DNA from: Sipunculus nudus
Lineage: Eukaryota > Annelida > Sipuncula > Golfingiida > Sipunculidae
Direction: 5' to 3'
Length of the DNA stretch: 64,000 bases
Assembly: GCA_026874595.1 (NCBI GenBank)
Contig: CM049318.1
Coordinates: forward strand, 16,480,241-16,544,240
Part shown: positions 38,995 to 52,600 of the stretch, piece after piece
How the letters are laid out: the number at the start of each line of letters is the position of its first letter
Numbering within the stretch: position 1 is the stretch's first letter
Made by a program: the position numbers and the translations under genes
Notes under the pieces: model-generated
Told to the model about the DNA's origin: nothing
Databases searched by the model: none
The model's input: the letters and a program-made list of their open reading frames with translations, nothing else

Positions 38995-41900
38995 ACTATA
39001 ACGCGACAGAAATGGCAAACCGGCCCGCAAAGAGTGCCTGTGGTCACTTATTTTATACGGCGAACGCTATAATTTTTGCAGTCACGGGAAAGCGTGTCTG
39101 TCTTTCATACTAAAACGCGTGCATGCATGCGTGATGGCATATGTATTTGTGCATGCGGTTTTTAATTTTTACAAAGTTGCTAAAATTTGTGGGGACCGTG
39201 TATGATTAAACAAAAGAGGTCATGGGCAGAAAGGCCATGAAACGCCAATTCATATGGTGTACAGTTTATGTACCTAAAATGTGTACTTTTGGAGATATGG
39301 TTAAACAATGATAGTAGGTACGGGGTTGCAGTGCAGCGCCCCCTAGCGGTAATTTTCCAAAAACTGAACAATTGCTTTCGAGATATTAGTGTATGACGTA
39401 ACATGTATCAGTTTCAAAAGGATGCCTGCATATCTGTGGCCTATAGGGCATGTCACCGTGAAATCGCGAAATCTTATTCGACGAGAAACGGTGCGAGATT
39501 TTGCAGGGTTTTTGGTTGGATCACCGAGAACTCACCAAGGGCTACAAGATGCAAAAATTTTGACCTCTCTAGCATAAAAACTGACAGAGTTAGAAGCTCA
39601 AAACTGCATATTTTCAAAATTCAAAAGTTTTACCCAAAAAATAGAGAAATCTGGCAATAGCGCACTTTTTCACCTATGCGCAAAAATAAGCCCATGGACT
39701 CTAGTTTAAGGTGCTGTGATGGAAATGGCCCAATGTTTAATAGTTGTGGAGGTATAGCACCAAAACAAATTTTCATGTTTTTTTATCTGCAACGCCCCCT
39801 GGCGGCCATTTCCAAAATCTGAAAAAACCCGTTTCGAGATATTCTTATGTTACATAAAATATCTCAGAATCAGGGCGATTGCTGCAAATTTGAAAAATAT
39901 CAGGAAATTCCATGATTTCTCCCCAAAATTGCGTAACCATGGTAACAGCGAAATGAGGCAATTTTGCAGTGTTGGAAGTGGCCATGCAGTGGCAAATAAA
40001 ACGGGCTACAGATTAGGTGCCTACGGCTATTTTTGACGAAGGTATGAAGAAAAAACCGTTTTTGAGCTTTTTGGTGACCCTGACCTTGACCCTTGACCGA
40101 TCATGACCAAAAACAATAGGCTCCGAGAAGAACCGATAATACACTCTATCTATAAGTTTCAGGACGATTGGTGCAAAATTGTGGCCTGTAGAGCGGGGAC
40201 ATACAGACAAACAAACAAACGGAACTGATCAACATACTTGTCGAAATCTCTGATTCCGGCAAGCAATAAACTATAACGCGACAGAAATGGCAAACCGGCC
40301 CGCAAAGAGTGCCTGTGGTCACTTATTTTATACGGCGAACGCTATAATTTTTGCAGTCACGGGAAAGCGTGTCTGTCTTTCATACTAAAACGCGTGCATG
40401 CATGCGTGATGGCATATGTATTGGTGCATGCGGTTTTTAATTTTTACAAAGTTGCTAAAATTTGTGGGGACCGTGTATGATTAAACAAAAGAGGTCATGG
40501 GCAGAAAGGCCATGAAACGCCAATTCATATGGTGTACAGTTTATGTACCTAAAATGTGTACTTTTGGAGATATGGTTAAACAATGATAGTAGGTACGGGG
40601 TTGCAGTGCAGCGCCCCCTAGCGGTAATTTTCCAAAAACTGAACAATTGCTTTCGAGATATTAGTATACTTCGTGGTATGTATCAGTTTCAAAAGGATGC
40701 CTGCATATCTGTGGCCTATAGGGCATGTCACCGTGAAATCGCGAAATCTTATTCGACGAGAAACGGTGCGAGATTTTGCAGGGTTTTTGGTTGGATCACC
40801 GAGAACTCACCAAGGGCTACAAGATGCAAAAATTTTGACCTCTCTAGCATAAAAACTGACAGAGTTAGAAGCTCAAAACTGCATATTTTCAAAATTCAAA
40901 AGTTTTACCCAAAAAATAGAGAAATCTGGCAATAGCGCACTTTTTCACCTATGCGCAAAAATAAGCCCATGGACTCTAGTTTAAGGTGCTGTGATGGAAA
41001 TGGCCCAATGTTTAATAGTTGTGGAGGTATAGCACCAAAACAAATTTTCATGTTTTTTTATCTGCAACGCCCCCTGGCGGCCATTTCCAAAATCTGAAAA
41101 AACCCGTTTCGAGATATTCTTATGTTACATAAAATATCTCAGAATCAGGGCGATTGCTGCAAATTTGAAAAATATCAGGAAATTCCATGATTTCTCCCCA
41201 AAATTGCGTAACCATGGTAACAGCGAAATGAGGCAATTTTGCAGTGTTGGAAGTGGCCATGCAGTGGCAAATAAAACGGGCTACAGATTAGGTGCCTACG
41301 GCTATTTTTGACGAAGGTATGAAGAAAAAACCGTTTTTGAGCTTTTTGGTGACCCTGACCTTGACCCTTGACCGATCATGACCAAAAACAATAGGCTCCG
41401 AGAAGAACCGATAATACACTCTATCTATAAGTTTCAGGACGATTGGTGCAAAATTGTGGCCTGTAGAGCGGGGACATACAGACAAACAAACAAACGGAAC
41501 TGATCAACATACTTGTCGAAATCTCTGATTCCGGCAAGCAATAAACTATAACGCGACAGAAATGGCAAACCGGCCCGCAAAGAGTGCCTGTGGTCACTTA
41601 TTTTATACGGCGAACGCTATAATTTTTGCAGTCACGGGAAAGCGTGTCTGTCTTTCATACTAAAACGCGTGCATGCATGCGTGATGGCATATGTATTGGT
41701 GCATGCGGTTTTTAATTTTTACAAAGTTGCTAAAATTTGTGGGGACCGTGTATGATTAAACAAAAGAGGTCATGGGCAGAAAGGCCATGAAACGCCAATT
41801 CATATGGTGTACAGTTTATGTACCTAAAATGTGTACTTTTGGAGATATGGTTAAACAATGATAGTAGGTACGGGGTTGCAGTGCAGCGCCCCCTAGCGGT

Positions 41901-44900
41901 AATTTTCCAAAAACTGAACAATTGCTTTCGAGATATTAGTATACTTCGTGGTATGTATCAGTTTCAAAAGGATGCCTGCATATCTGTGGCCTATAGGGCA
42001 TGTCACCGTGAAATCGCGAAATCTTATTCGACGAGAAACGGTGCGAGATTTTGCAGGGTTTTTGGTTGGATCACCGAGAACTCACCAAGGGCTACAAGAT
42101 GCAAAAATTTTGACCTCTCTAGCATAAAAACTGACAGAGTTAGAAGCTCAAAACTGCATATTTTCAAAATTCAAAAGTTTTACCCAAAAAATAGAGAAAT
42201 CTGGCAATAGCGCACTTTTTCACCTATGCGCAAAAATAAGCCCATGGACTCTAGTTTAAGGTGCTGTGATGGAAATGGCCCAATGTTTAATAGTTGTGGA
42301 GGTATAGCACCAAAACAAATTTTCATGTTTTTTTATCTGCAACGCCCCCTGGCGGCCATTTCCAAAATCTGAAAAAACCCGTTTCGAGATATTCTTATGT
42401 TACATAAAATATCTCAGAATCAGGGCGATTGCTGCAAATTTGAAAAATATCAGGAAATTCCATGATTTCTCCCCAAAATTGCGTAACCATGGTAACAGCG
42501 AAATGAGGCAATTTTGCAGTGTTGGAAGTGGCCATGCAGTGGCAAATAAAACGGGCTACAGATTAGGTGCCTACGGCTATTTTTGACGAAGGTATGAAGA
42601 AAAAACCGTTTTTGAGCTTTTTGGTGACCCTGACCTTGACCCTTGACCGATCATGACCAAAAACAATAGGCTCCGAGAAGAACCGATAATACACTCTATC
42701 TATAAGTTTCAGGACGATTGGTGCAAAATTGTGGCCTGTAGAGCGGGGACATACAGACAAACAAACAAACGGAACTGATCAACATACTTGTCGAAATCTC
42801 TGATTCCGGCAAGCAATAAACTATAACGCGACAGAAATGGCAAACCGGCCCGCAAAGAGTGCCTGTGGTCACTTATTTTATACGGCGAACGCTATAATTT
42901 TTGCAGTCACGGGAAAGCGTGTCTGTCTTTCATACTAAAACGCGTGCATGCATGCGTGATGGCATATGTATTTGTGCATGCGGGTTTTAATTTTTACAAA
43001 GTTGCTAAAATTTGTGGGGACCGTGTACGACTAAACAAAAGAGGTCATGGGCAGAAAGGCCATGAAACGCCAATTCATATGGTGTACAGTTTATGTACCT
43101 AAAATGTGTAGTTTTGGAGATATGGTTAAACAATGATAGTAGGTACGGGGTTGCAGTGCAGCGCCCCCTAGCGGTAATTTTCCAAAAACTGAACAATTGC
43201 TTTCGAGATATTAGTATACTTCGTGGTATGTATCAGTTTCAAAAGGATGCCTGCATATCTGTGGCCTATAGGGCATGTCACCGTGAAATCGCGAAATCTC
43301 ATTCGACGAGAAACGGTGCGAGATTTTGCAGGGTTTTTGGTTGGATCACCGAGAACTCACCAAGGGCTACAAGATGCAAAAATTTTGACCTCTCTAGCAT
43401 AAAAACTGACAGAGTTAGAAGCTGAAAACTGCATATTTTCAAAATTCAAAGGTTTTACCCCAAAAATAGAGAAATCTGGCAATAGCGCACTTTGGCACCT
43501 ATGCGCAAAAACAAGCCCATGGACCCTAGTTTAAGGTGCTGTGATGGAAATGACCTAATGTTTATTAGTTCTGGAGGTATAGCACCAAAACAAATTTTCA
43601 TGTTTTTTTCATCTGCAACGCCCCCTGGCGGCCATTTCCAAAATCTGAAAAACCCGTTTCGAGATATTCTTATGTTACATAAAATATCTCAGAATCAGTA
43701 AATTTGCTGCAAATTTGAAAAATATCAGGAAATTCCATGATTTCTCCCCAAAATTGCGTAACCATGGTAACAGCGAAATGAGGCAATTTTGCAGTGTTGG
43801 AAGTGGCCATGCAGTGGCAAATAAAACGGGCTACAGATTAGGTGCCTACGGCTATTTTTGACGAAGGTATGAAGAAAAAACCGTTTTTGAGCTTTTTGGT
43901 GACCCTGACCTTGACCCTTGACCGATCATGACCAAAAACAATAGGCTCCGAGAAGAACCGATTATACACTCTATCTATAAGTTTCAGGACGATTGGTGCA
44001 AAATTGTGGCCTGTAGAGCGGGGACATACAGACAAACAAACAAACGGAACTGATCAACATACTTGTCGAAATCTCTGATTCCGGCAAGCAATAAACTATA
44101 ACGCGACAGAAATGGCAAACCGGCCCGCAAAGAGTGCCTGTGGTCACTTATTTTATACGGCGAACGCTATAATTTTTGCAGTCACGGGAAAGCGTGTCTG
44201 TCTTTCATACTAAAACGCGTGCATGCATGCGTGATGGCATATGTATTGGTGCATGCGGTTTTTAATTTTTACAAAGTTGCTAAAATTTGTGGGGACCGTG
44301 TATGATTAAACAAAAGAGGTCATGGGCAGAAAGGCCATGAAACGCCAATTCATATGGTGTACAGTTTATGTACCTAAAATGTGTACTTTTGGAGATATGG
44401 TTAAACAATGATAGTAGGTACGGGGTTGCAGTGCAGCGCCCCCTAGCGGTAATTTTCCAAAAACTGAACAATTGCTTTCGAGATATTAGTGTATGACGTA
44501 ACATGTATCAGTTTCAAAAGGATGCCTGCATATCTGTGGCCTATAGGGCATGTCACCGTGAAATCGCGAAATCTTATTCGACGAGAAACGGTGCGAGATT
44601 TTGCAGGGTTTTTGGTTGGATCACCGAGAACTCACCAAGGGCTACAAGATGCAAAAATTTTGACCTCTCTAGCATAAAAACTGACAGAGTTAGAAGCTCA
44701 AAACTGCATATTTTCAAAATTCAAAAGTTTTACCCAAAAAATAGAGAAATCTGGCAATAGCGCACTTTTTCACCTATGCGCAAAAATAAGCCCATGGACT
44801 CTAGTTTAAGGTGCTGTGATGGAAATGGCCCAATGTTTAATAGTTGTGGAGGTATAGCACCAAAACAAATTTTCATGTTTTTTTATCTGCAACGCCCCCT

Positions 44901-45369
44901 GGCGGCCATTTCCAAAATCTGAAAAAACCCGTTTCGAGATATTCTTATGTTACATAAAATATCTCAGAATCAGGGCGATTGCTGCAAATTTGAAAAATAT
45001 CAGGAAATTCCATGATTTCTCCCCAAAATTGCGTAACCATGGTAACAGCGAAATGAGGCAATTTTGCAGTGTTGGAAGTGGCCATGCAGTGGCAAATAAA
45101 ACGGGCTACAGATTAGGTGCCTACGGCTATTTTTGACGAAGGTATGAAGAAAAAACCGTTTTTGAGCTTTTTGGTGACCCTGACCTTGACCCTTGACCGA
45201 TCATGACCAAAAACAATAGGCTCCGAGAAGAACCGATAATACACTCTATCTATAAGTTTCAGGACGATTGGTGCAAAATTGTGGCCTGTAGAGCGGGGAC
45301 ATACAGACAAACAAACAAACGGAACTGATCAACATACTTGTCGAAATCTCTGATTCCGGCAAGCAATAA
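38995..45369. repeat. Variant block c-d-d-e-c of array 2
   Basis: Units start at 38995 (c), 40270 (d), 41545 (d), 42820 (e) and 44095 (c). This repeats the c-d-e order of 33896-37720 with one extra d unit, as expected from unequal crossing over with one-unit slippage. The e units at 36446 and 42820 share the rare ATGACCTAATG variant; later e units have ATGGCCTAATG. Confidence 0.8.
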
Positions 45370-46644
45370 ACTATAACGCGACAGAAATGGCAAACCGGCC
45401 CGCAAAGAGTGCCTGTGGTCACTTATTTTATACGGCGAACGCTATAATTTTTGCAGTCACGGGAAAGCGTGTCTGTCTTTCATACTAAAACGCGTGCATG
45501 CATGCGTGATGGCATATGTATTTGTGCATGCGGGTTTTAATTTTTACAAAGTTGCTAAAATTTGTGGGGACCGTGTACGACTAAACAAAAGAGGTCATGG
45601 GCAGAAAGGCCATGAAACGCCAATTCATATGGTGTACAGTTTATGTACCTAAAATGTGTAGTTTTGGAGATATGGTTAAACAATGATAGTAGGTACGGGG
45701 TTGCAGTGCAGCGCCCCCTAGCGGTAATTTTCCAAAAACTGAACAATTGCTTTCGAGATATTAGTATACTTCGTGGTATGTATCAGTTTCAAAAGGATGC
45801 CTGCATATCTGTGGCCTATAGGGCATGTCACCGTGAAATCGCGAAATCTCATTCGACGAGAAACGGTGCGAGATTTTGCAGGGTTTTTGGTTGGATCACC
45901 GAGAACTCACCAAGGGCTACAAGATGCAAAAATTTTGACCTCTCTAGCATAAAAACTGACAGAGTTAGAAGCTGAAAACTGCATATTTTCAAAATTCAAA
46001 GGTTTTACCCCAAAAATAGAGAAATCTGGCAATAGCGCACTTTGGCACCTATGCGCAAAAACAAGCCCATGGACCCTAGTTTAAGGTGCTGTGATGGAAA
46101 TGGCCTAATGTTTATTAGTTCTGGAGGTATAGCACCAAAACAAATTTTCATGTTTTTTTCATCTGCAACGCCCCCTGGCGGCCATTTCCAAAATCTGAAA
46201 AACCCGTTTCGAGATATTCTTATGTTACATAAAATATCTCAGAATCAGTAAATTTGCTGCAGATTTGAAAAATATCAGGAAATTCCATGATTTCTCCCCA
46301 AAATTGCGTAACCATGGTAACAGCGAAATGAGGCAATTTTGCAGTGTTGGAAGTGGCCATGCAGTGCCAAATAAAACGGGCTACAGATTAGGTGCCTACG
46401 GCTATTTTTGACGAAGGTATGAAGAAAAAACCGTTTTTGAGCTTTTTGGTGACCCTGACCTTGACCCTTGACCGATCATGACCAAAAACAATAGGCTCCG
46501 AGAAGAACCGATTATACACTCTATCTATAAGTTTCAGGACGATTGGTGCAAAATTGTGGCCTGTAGAGCGGGGACATACAGACAAACAAACAAACGGAAC
46601 TGATCAACATACTTGTCGAAATCTCTGATTCCGGCAAGCAATAA

Positions 46645-49600
46645 ACTATAACGCGACAGAAATGGCAAACCGGCCCGCAAAGAGTGCCTGTGGTCACTTA
46701 TTTTATACGGCGAACGCTATAATTTTTGCAGTCACGGGAAAGCGTGTCTGTCTTTCATACTAAAACGCGTGCATGCATGCGTGATGGCATATGTATTTGT
46801 GCATGCGGGTTTTAATTTTTACAAAGTTGCTAAAATTTGTGGGGACCGTGTACGACTAAACAAAAGAGGTCATGGGCAGAAAGGCCATGAAACGCCAATT
46901 CATATGGTGTACAGTTTATGTACCTAAAATGTGTAGTTTTGGAGATATGGTTAAACAATGATAGTAGGTACGGGGTTGCAGTGCAGCGCCCCCTAGCGGT
47001 AATTTTCCAAAAACTGAACAATTGCTTTCGAGATATTAGTATACTTCGTGGTATGTATCAGTTTCAAAAGGATGCTTGCATATCTGTGGCCTATAGGGCA
47101 TGTCACCGTGAAATCGCGAAATCTCATTCGACGAGAAACGGTGCGAGATTTTGCAGGGTTTTTGGTTGGATCACCGAGAACTCACCAAGGGCTACAAGAT
47201 GCAAAAATTTTGACCTCTCTAGCATAAAAACTGACAGAGTTAGAAGCTGAAAACTGCATATTTTCAAAATACAAAGGTTTTACCCCAAAAATAGAGAAAT
47301 CTGGCAATAGCGCACTTTGGCACCTATGCGCAAAAACAAGCCCATGGACCCTAGTTTAAGGTGCTGTGATGGAAATGGCCTAATGTTTATTAGTTCTGGA
47401 GGTATAGCACCAAAACAAATTTTCATGTTTTTTTCATCTGCAACGCCCCCTGGCGGCCATTTCCAAAATCTGAAAAACCCGTTTCGAGATATTCTTATGT
47501 TACATAAAATATCTCAGAATCAGTAAATTTGCTGCAAATTTGAAAAATATCAGGAAATTCCATGATTTCTCCCCAAAATTGCGTAACCATGGTAACAGCG
47601 AAATGAGGCAATTTTGCAGTGTTGGAAGTGGCCATGCAGTGGCAAATAAAACGGGCTACAGATTAGGTGCCTACGGCTATTTTTGACGAAGGTATGAAGA
47701 AAAAACCGTTTTTGAGCTTTTTGGTGACCCTGACCTTGACCCTTGACCGATCATGACCAAAAACAATAGGCTCCGAGAAGAACCGATTATACACTCTATC
47801 TATAAGTTTCAGGACGATTGGTGCAAAATTGTGGCCTGTAGAGCGGGGACATACAGACAAACAAACAAACGGAACTGATCAACATACTTGTCGAAATCTC
47901 TGATTCCGGCAAGCAATAAACTATAACGCGACAGAAATGGCAAACCGGCCCGCAAAGAGTGCCTGTGGTCACTTATTTTATACGGCGAACGCTATAATTT
48001 TTGCAGTCACGGGAAAGCGTGTCTGTCTTTCATACTAAAACGCGTGCATGCATGCGTGATGGCATATGTATTTGTGCATGCGGGTTTTAATTTTTACAAA
48101 GTTGCTAAAATTTGTGGGGACCGTGTACGACTAAACAAAAGAGGTCATGGGCAGAAAGGCCATGAAACGCCAATTCATATGGTGTACAGTTTATGTACCT
48201 AAAATGTGTAGTTTTGGAGATATGGTTAAACAATGATAGTAGGTACGGGGTTCCAGTGCAGCGCCCCCTAGCGGTAATTTTCCAAAAACTGAACAATTGC
48301 TTTCGAGATATTAGTATACTTCGTGGTATGTATCAGTTTCAAAAGGATGCCTGCATATCTGTGGCCTATAGGGCATGTCACCGTGAAATCGCGAAATCTC
48401 ATTCGACGAGAAACGGTGCGAGATTTTGCAGGGTTTTTGGTTGGATCACCGAGAACTCACCAAGGGCTACAAGATGCAAAAATTTTGACCTCTCTAGCAT
48501 AAAAACTGACAGAGTTAGAAGCTGAAAACTGCATATTTTCAAAATTCAAAGGTTTTACCCCAAAAATAGAGAAATCTGGCAATAGCGCACTTTGGCACCT
48601 ATGCGCAAAAACAAGCCCATGGACCCTAGTTTAAGGTGCTGTGATGGAAATGGCCTAATGTTTATTAGTTCTGGAGGTATAGCACCAAAACAAATTTTCA
48701 TGTTTTTTTCATCTGCAACGCCCCCTGGCGGCCATTTCCAAAATCTGAAAAACCCGTTTCGAGATATTCTTATGTTACATAAAATATCTCAGAATCAGTA
48801 AATTTGCTGCAAATTTGAAAAATATCAGGAAATTACATGATTTCTCCCCAAAATTGCGTAACCATGGTAACAGCGAAATGAGGCAATTTTGCAGTGTTGG
48901 AAGTGGCCATGCAGTGGCAAATAAAACGGGCTACAGATTAGGTGCCTACGGCTATTTTTGACGAAGGTATGAAGAAAAAACCGTTTTTGAGCTTTTTGGT
49001 GACCCTGACCTTGACCCTTGACCGATCATGACCAAAAACAATAGGCTCCGAGAAGAACCGATTATACACTCTATCTATAAGTTTCAGGACGATTGGTGCA
49101 AAATTGTGGCCTGTAGAGCGGGGACATACAGACAAACAAACAAACGGAACTGATCAACATACTTGTCGAAATCTCTGATTCCGGCAAGCAATAAACTATA
49201 ACGCGACAGAAATGGCAAACCGGCCCGCAAAGAGTGCCTGTGGTCACTTATTTTATACGGCGAACGCTATAATTTTTGCAGTCACGGGAAAGCGTGTCTG
49301 TCTTTCATACTAAAACGCGTGCATGCATGCGTGATGGCATATGTATTTGTGCATGCGGGTTTTAATTTTTACAAAGTTGCTAAAATTTGTGGGGACCGTG
49401 TACGACTAAACAAAAGAGGTCATGGGCAGAAAGGCCATGAAACGCCAATTCATATGGTGTACAGTTTATGTACCTAAAATGTGTAGTTTTGGAGATATGG
49501 TTAAACAATGATAGTAGGTACGGGGTTCCAGTGCAGCGCCCCCTAGCGGTAATTTTCCAAAAACTGAACAATTGCTTTCGAGATATTAGTATACTTCGTG

Positions 49601-52600
49601 GTATGTATCAGTTTCAAAAGGACGCCTGCATATCTGTGGCCTATAGGGCATGTCACCGTGAAATCGCGAAATCTTATTCGACGAGAAACGGTGCGAGATT
49701 TTGCAGGGTTTTTGGTTGGATCACCGAGAACTCACCAAGGGCTACAAGATGCAAAAATTTTGACCTCTCTAGCATAAAAACTGACAGAGTTAGAAGCTGA
49801 AAACTGCATATTTTCAAAATTCAAAGGTTTTACCCCAAAAATAGAGAAATCTGGCAATAGCGCACTTTGGCACCTATGCGCAAAAACAAGCCCATGGACC
49901 CTAGTTTAAGGTGCTGTGATGGAAATGGCCTAATGTTTATTAGTTCTGGAGGTATAGCACCAAAACAAATTTTCATGTTTTTTTCATCTGCAACGCCCCC
50001 TGGCGGCCATTTCCAAAATCTGAAAAACCCGTTTCGAGATATTCTTATGTTACATAAAATATCTCAGAATCAGTAAATTTGCTGCAGATTTGAAAAATAT
50101 CAGGAAATTCCATGATTTCTCCCCAAAATTGCGTAACCATGGTAACAGCGAAATGAGGCAATTTTGCAGTGTTGGAAGTGGCCATGCAGTGGCAAATAAA
50201 ACGGGCTACAGATTAGGTGCCTACGGCTATTTTTGACGAAGGTATGAAGAAAAAACCGTTTTTGAGCTTTTTGGTGACCCTGACCTTGACCCTTGACCGA
50301 TCATGACCAAAAACAATAGGCTCCGAGAAGAACCGATTATACACTCTATCTATAAGTTTCAGGACGATTGGTGCAAAATTGTGGCCTGTAGAGCGGGGAC
50401 ATACAGACAAACAAACAAACGGAACTGATCAACATACTTGTCGAAATCTCTGATTCCGGCAAGCAATAAACTATAACGCGACAGAAATGGCAAACCGGCC
50501 CGCAAAGAGTGCCTGTGGTCACTTATTTTATACGGCGAACGCTATAATTTTTGCAGTCACGGGAAAGCGTGTCTGTCTTTCATACTAAAACGCGTGCATG
50601 CATGCGTGATGGCATATGTATTTGTGCATGCGGGTTTTAATTTTTACAAAGTTGCTAAAATTTGTGGGGACCGTGTACGACTAAACAAAAGAGGTCATGG
50701 GCAGAAAGGCCATGAAACGCCAATTCATATGGTGTACAGTTTATGTACCTAAAATGTGTAGTTTTGGAGATATGGTTAAACAATGATAGTAGGTACGGGG
50801 TTGCAGTGCAGCGCCCCCTAGCGGTAATTTTCCAAAAACTGAACAATTGCTTTCGAGATATTAGTATACTTCGTGGTATGTATCAGTTTCAAAAGGATGC
50901 TTGCATATCTGTGGCCTATAGGGCATGTCACCGTGAAATCGCGAAATCTCATTCGACGAGAAACGGTGCGAGATTTTGCAGGGTTTTTGGTTGGATCACC
51001 GAGAACTCACCAAGGGCTACAAGATGCAAAAATTTTGACCTCTCTAGCATAAAAACTGACAGAGTTAGAAGCTGAAAACTGCATATTTTCAAAATACAAA
51101 GGTTTTACCCCAAAAATAGAGAAATCTGGCAATAGCGCACTTTGGCACCTATGCGCAAAAACAAGCCCATGGACCCTAGTTTAAGGTGCTGTGATGGAAA
51201 TGGCCTAATGTTTATTAGTTCTGGAGGTATAGCACCAAAACAAATTTTCATGTTTTTTTCATCTGCAACGCCCCCTGGCGGCCATTTCCAAAATCTGAAA
51301 AACCCGTTTCGAGATATTCTTATGTTACATAAAATATCTCAGAATCAGTAAATTTGCTGCAAATTTGAAAAATATCAGGAAATTCCATGATTTCTCCCCA
51401 AAATTGCGTAACCATGGTAACAGCGAAATGAGGCAATTTTGCAGTGTTGGAAGTGGCCATGCAGTGGCAAATAAAACGGGCTACAGATTAGGTGCCTACG
51501 GCTATTTTTGACGAAGGTATGAAGAAAAAACCGTTTTTGAGCTTTTTGGTGACCCTGACCTTGACCCTTGACCGATCATGACCAAAAACAATAGGCTCCG
51601 AGAAGAACCGATTATACACTCTATCTATAAGTTTCAGGACGATTGGTGCAAAATTGTGGCCTGTAGAGCGGGAACATACAGACAAACAAACAAACGGAAC
51701 TGATCAACATACTTGTCGAAATCTCTGATTCCGGCAAGCAATAAACTATAACGCGACAGAAATGGCAAACCGGCCCGCAAAGAGTGCCTGTGGTCACTTA
51801 TTTTATACGGCGAACGCTATAATTTTTGCAGTCACGGGAAAGCGTGTCTGTCTTTCATACTAAAACGCGTGCATGCATGCGTGATGGCATATGTATTTGT
51901 GCATGCGGGTTTTAATTTTTACAAAGTTGCTAAAATTTGTGGGGACCGTGTACGACTAAACAAAAGAGGTCATGGGCAGAAAGGCCATGAAACGCCAATT
52001 CATATGGTGTACAGTTTATGTACCTAAAATGTGTAGTTTTGGAGATATGGTTAAACAATGATAGTAGGTACGGGGTTCCAGTGCAGCGCCCCCTAGCGGT
52101 AATTTTCCAAAAACTGAACAATTGCTTTCGAGATATTAGTATACTTCGTGGTATGTATCAGTTTCAAAAGGATGCCTGCATATCTGTGGCCTATAGGGCA
52201 TGTCACCGTGAAATCGCGAAATCTCATTCGACGAGAAACGGTGCGAGATTTTGCAGGGTTTTTGGTTGGATCACCGAGAACTCACCAAGGGCTACAAGAT
52301 GCAAAAATTTTGACCTCTCTAGCATAAAAACTGACAGAGTTAGAAGCTGAAAACTGCATATTTTCAAAATTCAAAGGTTTTACCCCAAAAATAGAGAAAT
52401 CTGGCAATAGCGCACTTTGGCACCTATGCGCAAAAACAAGCCCATGGACCCTAGTTTAAGGTGCTGTGATGGAAATGGCCTAATGTTTATTAGTTCTGGA
52501 GGTATAGCACCAAAACAAATTTTCATGTTTTTTTCATCTGCAACGCCCCCTGGCGGCCATTTCCAAAATCTGAAAAACCCGTTTCGAGATATTCTTATGT

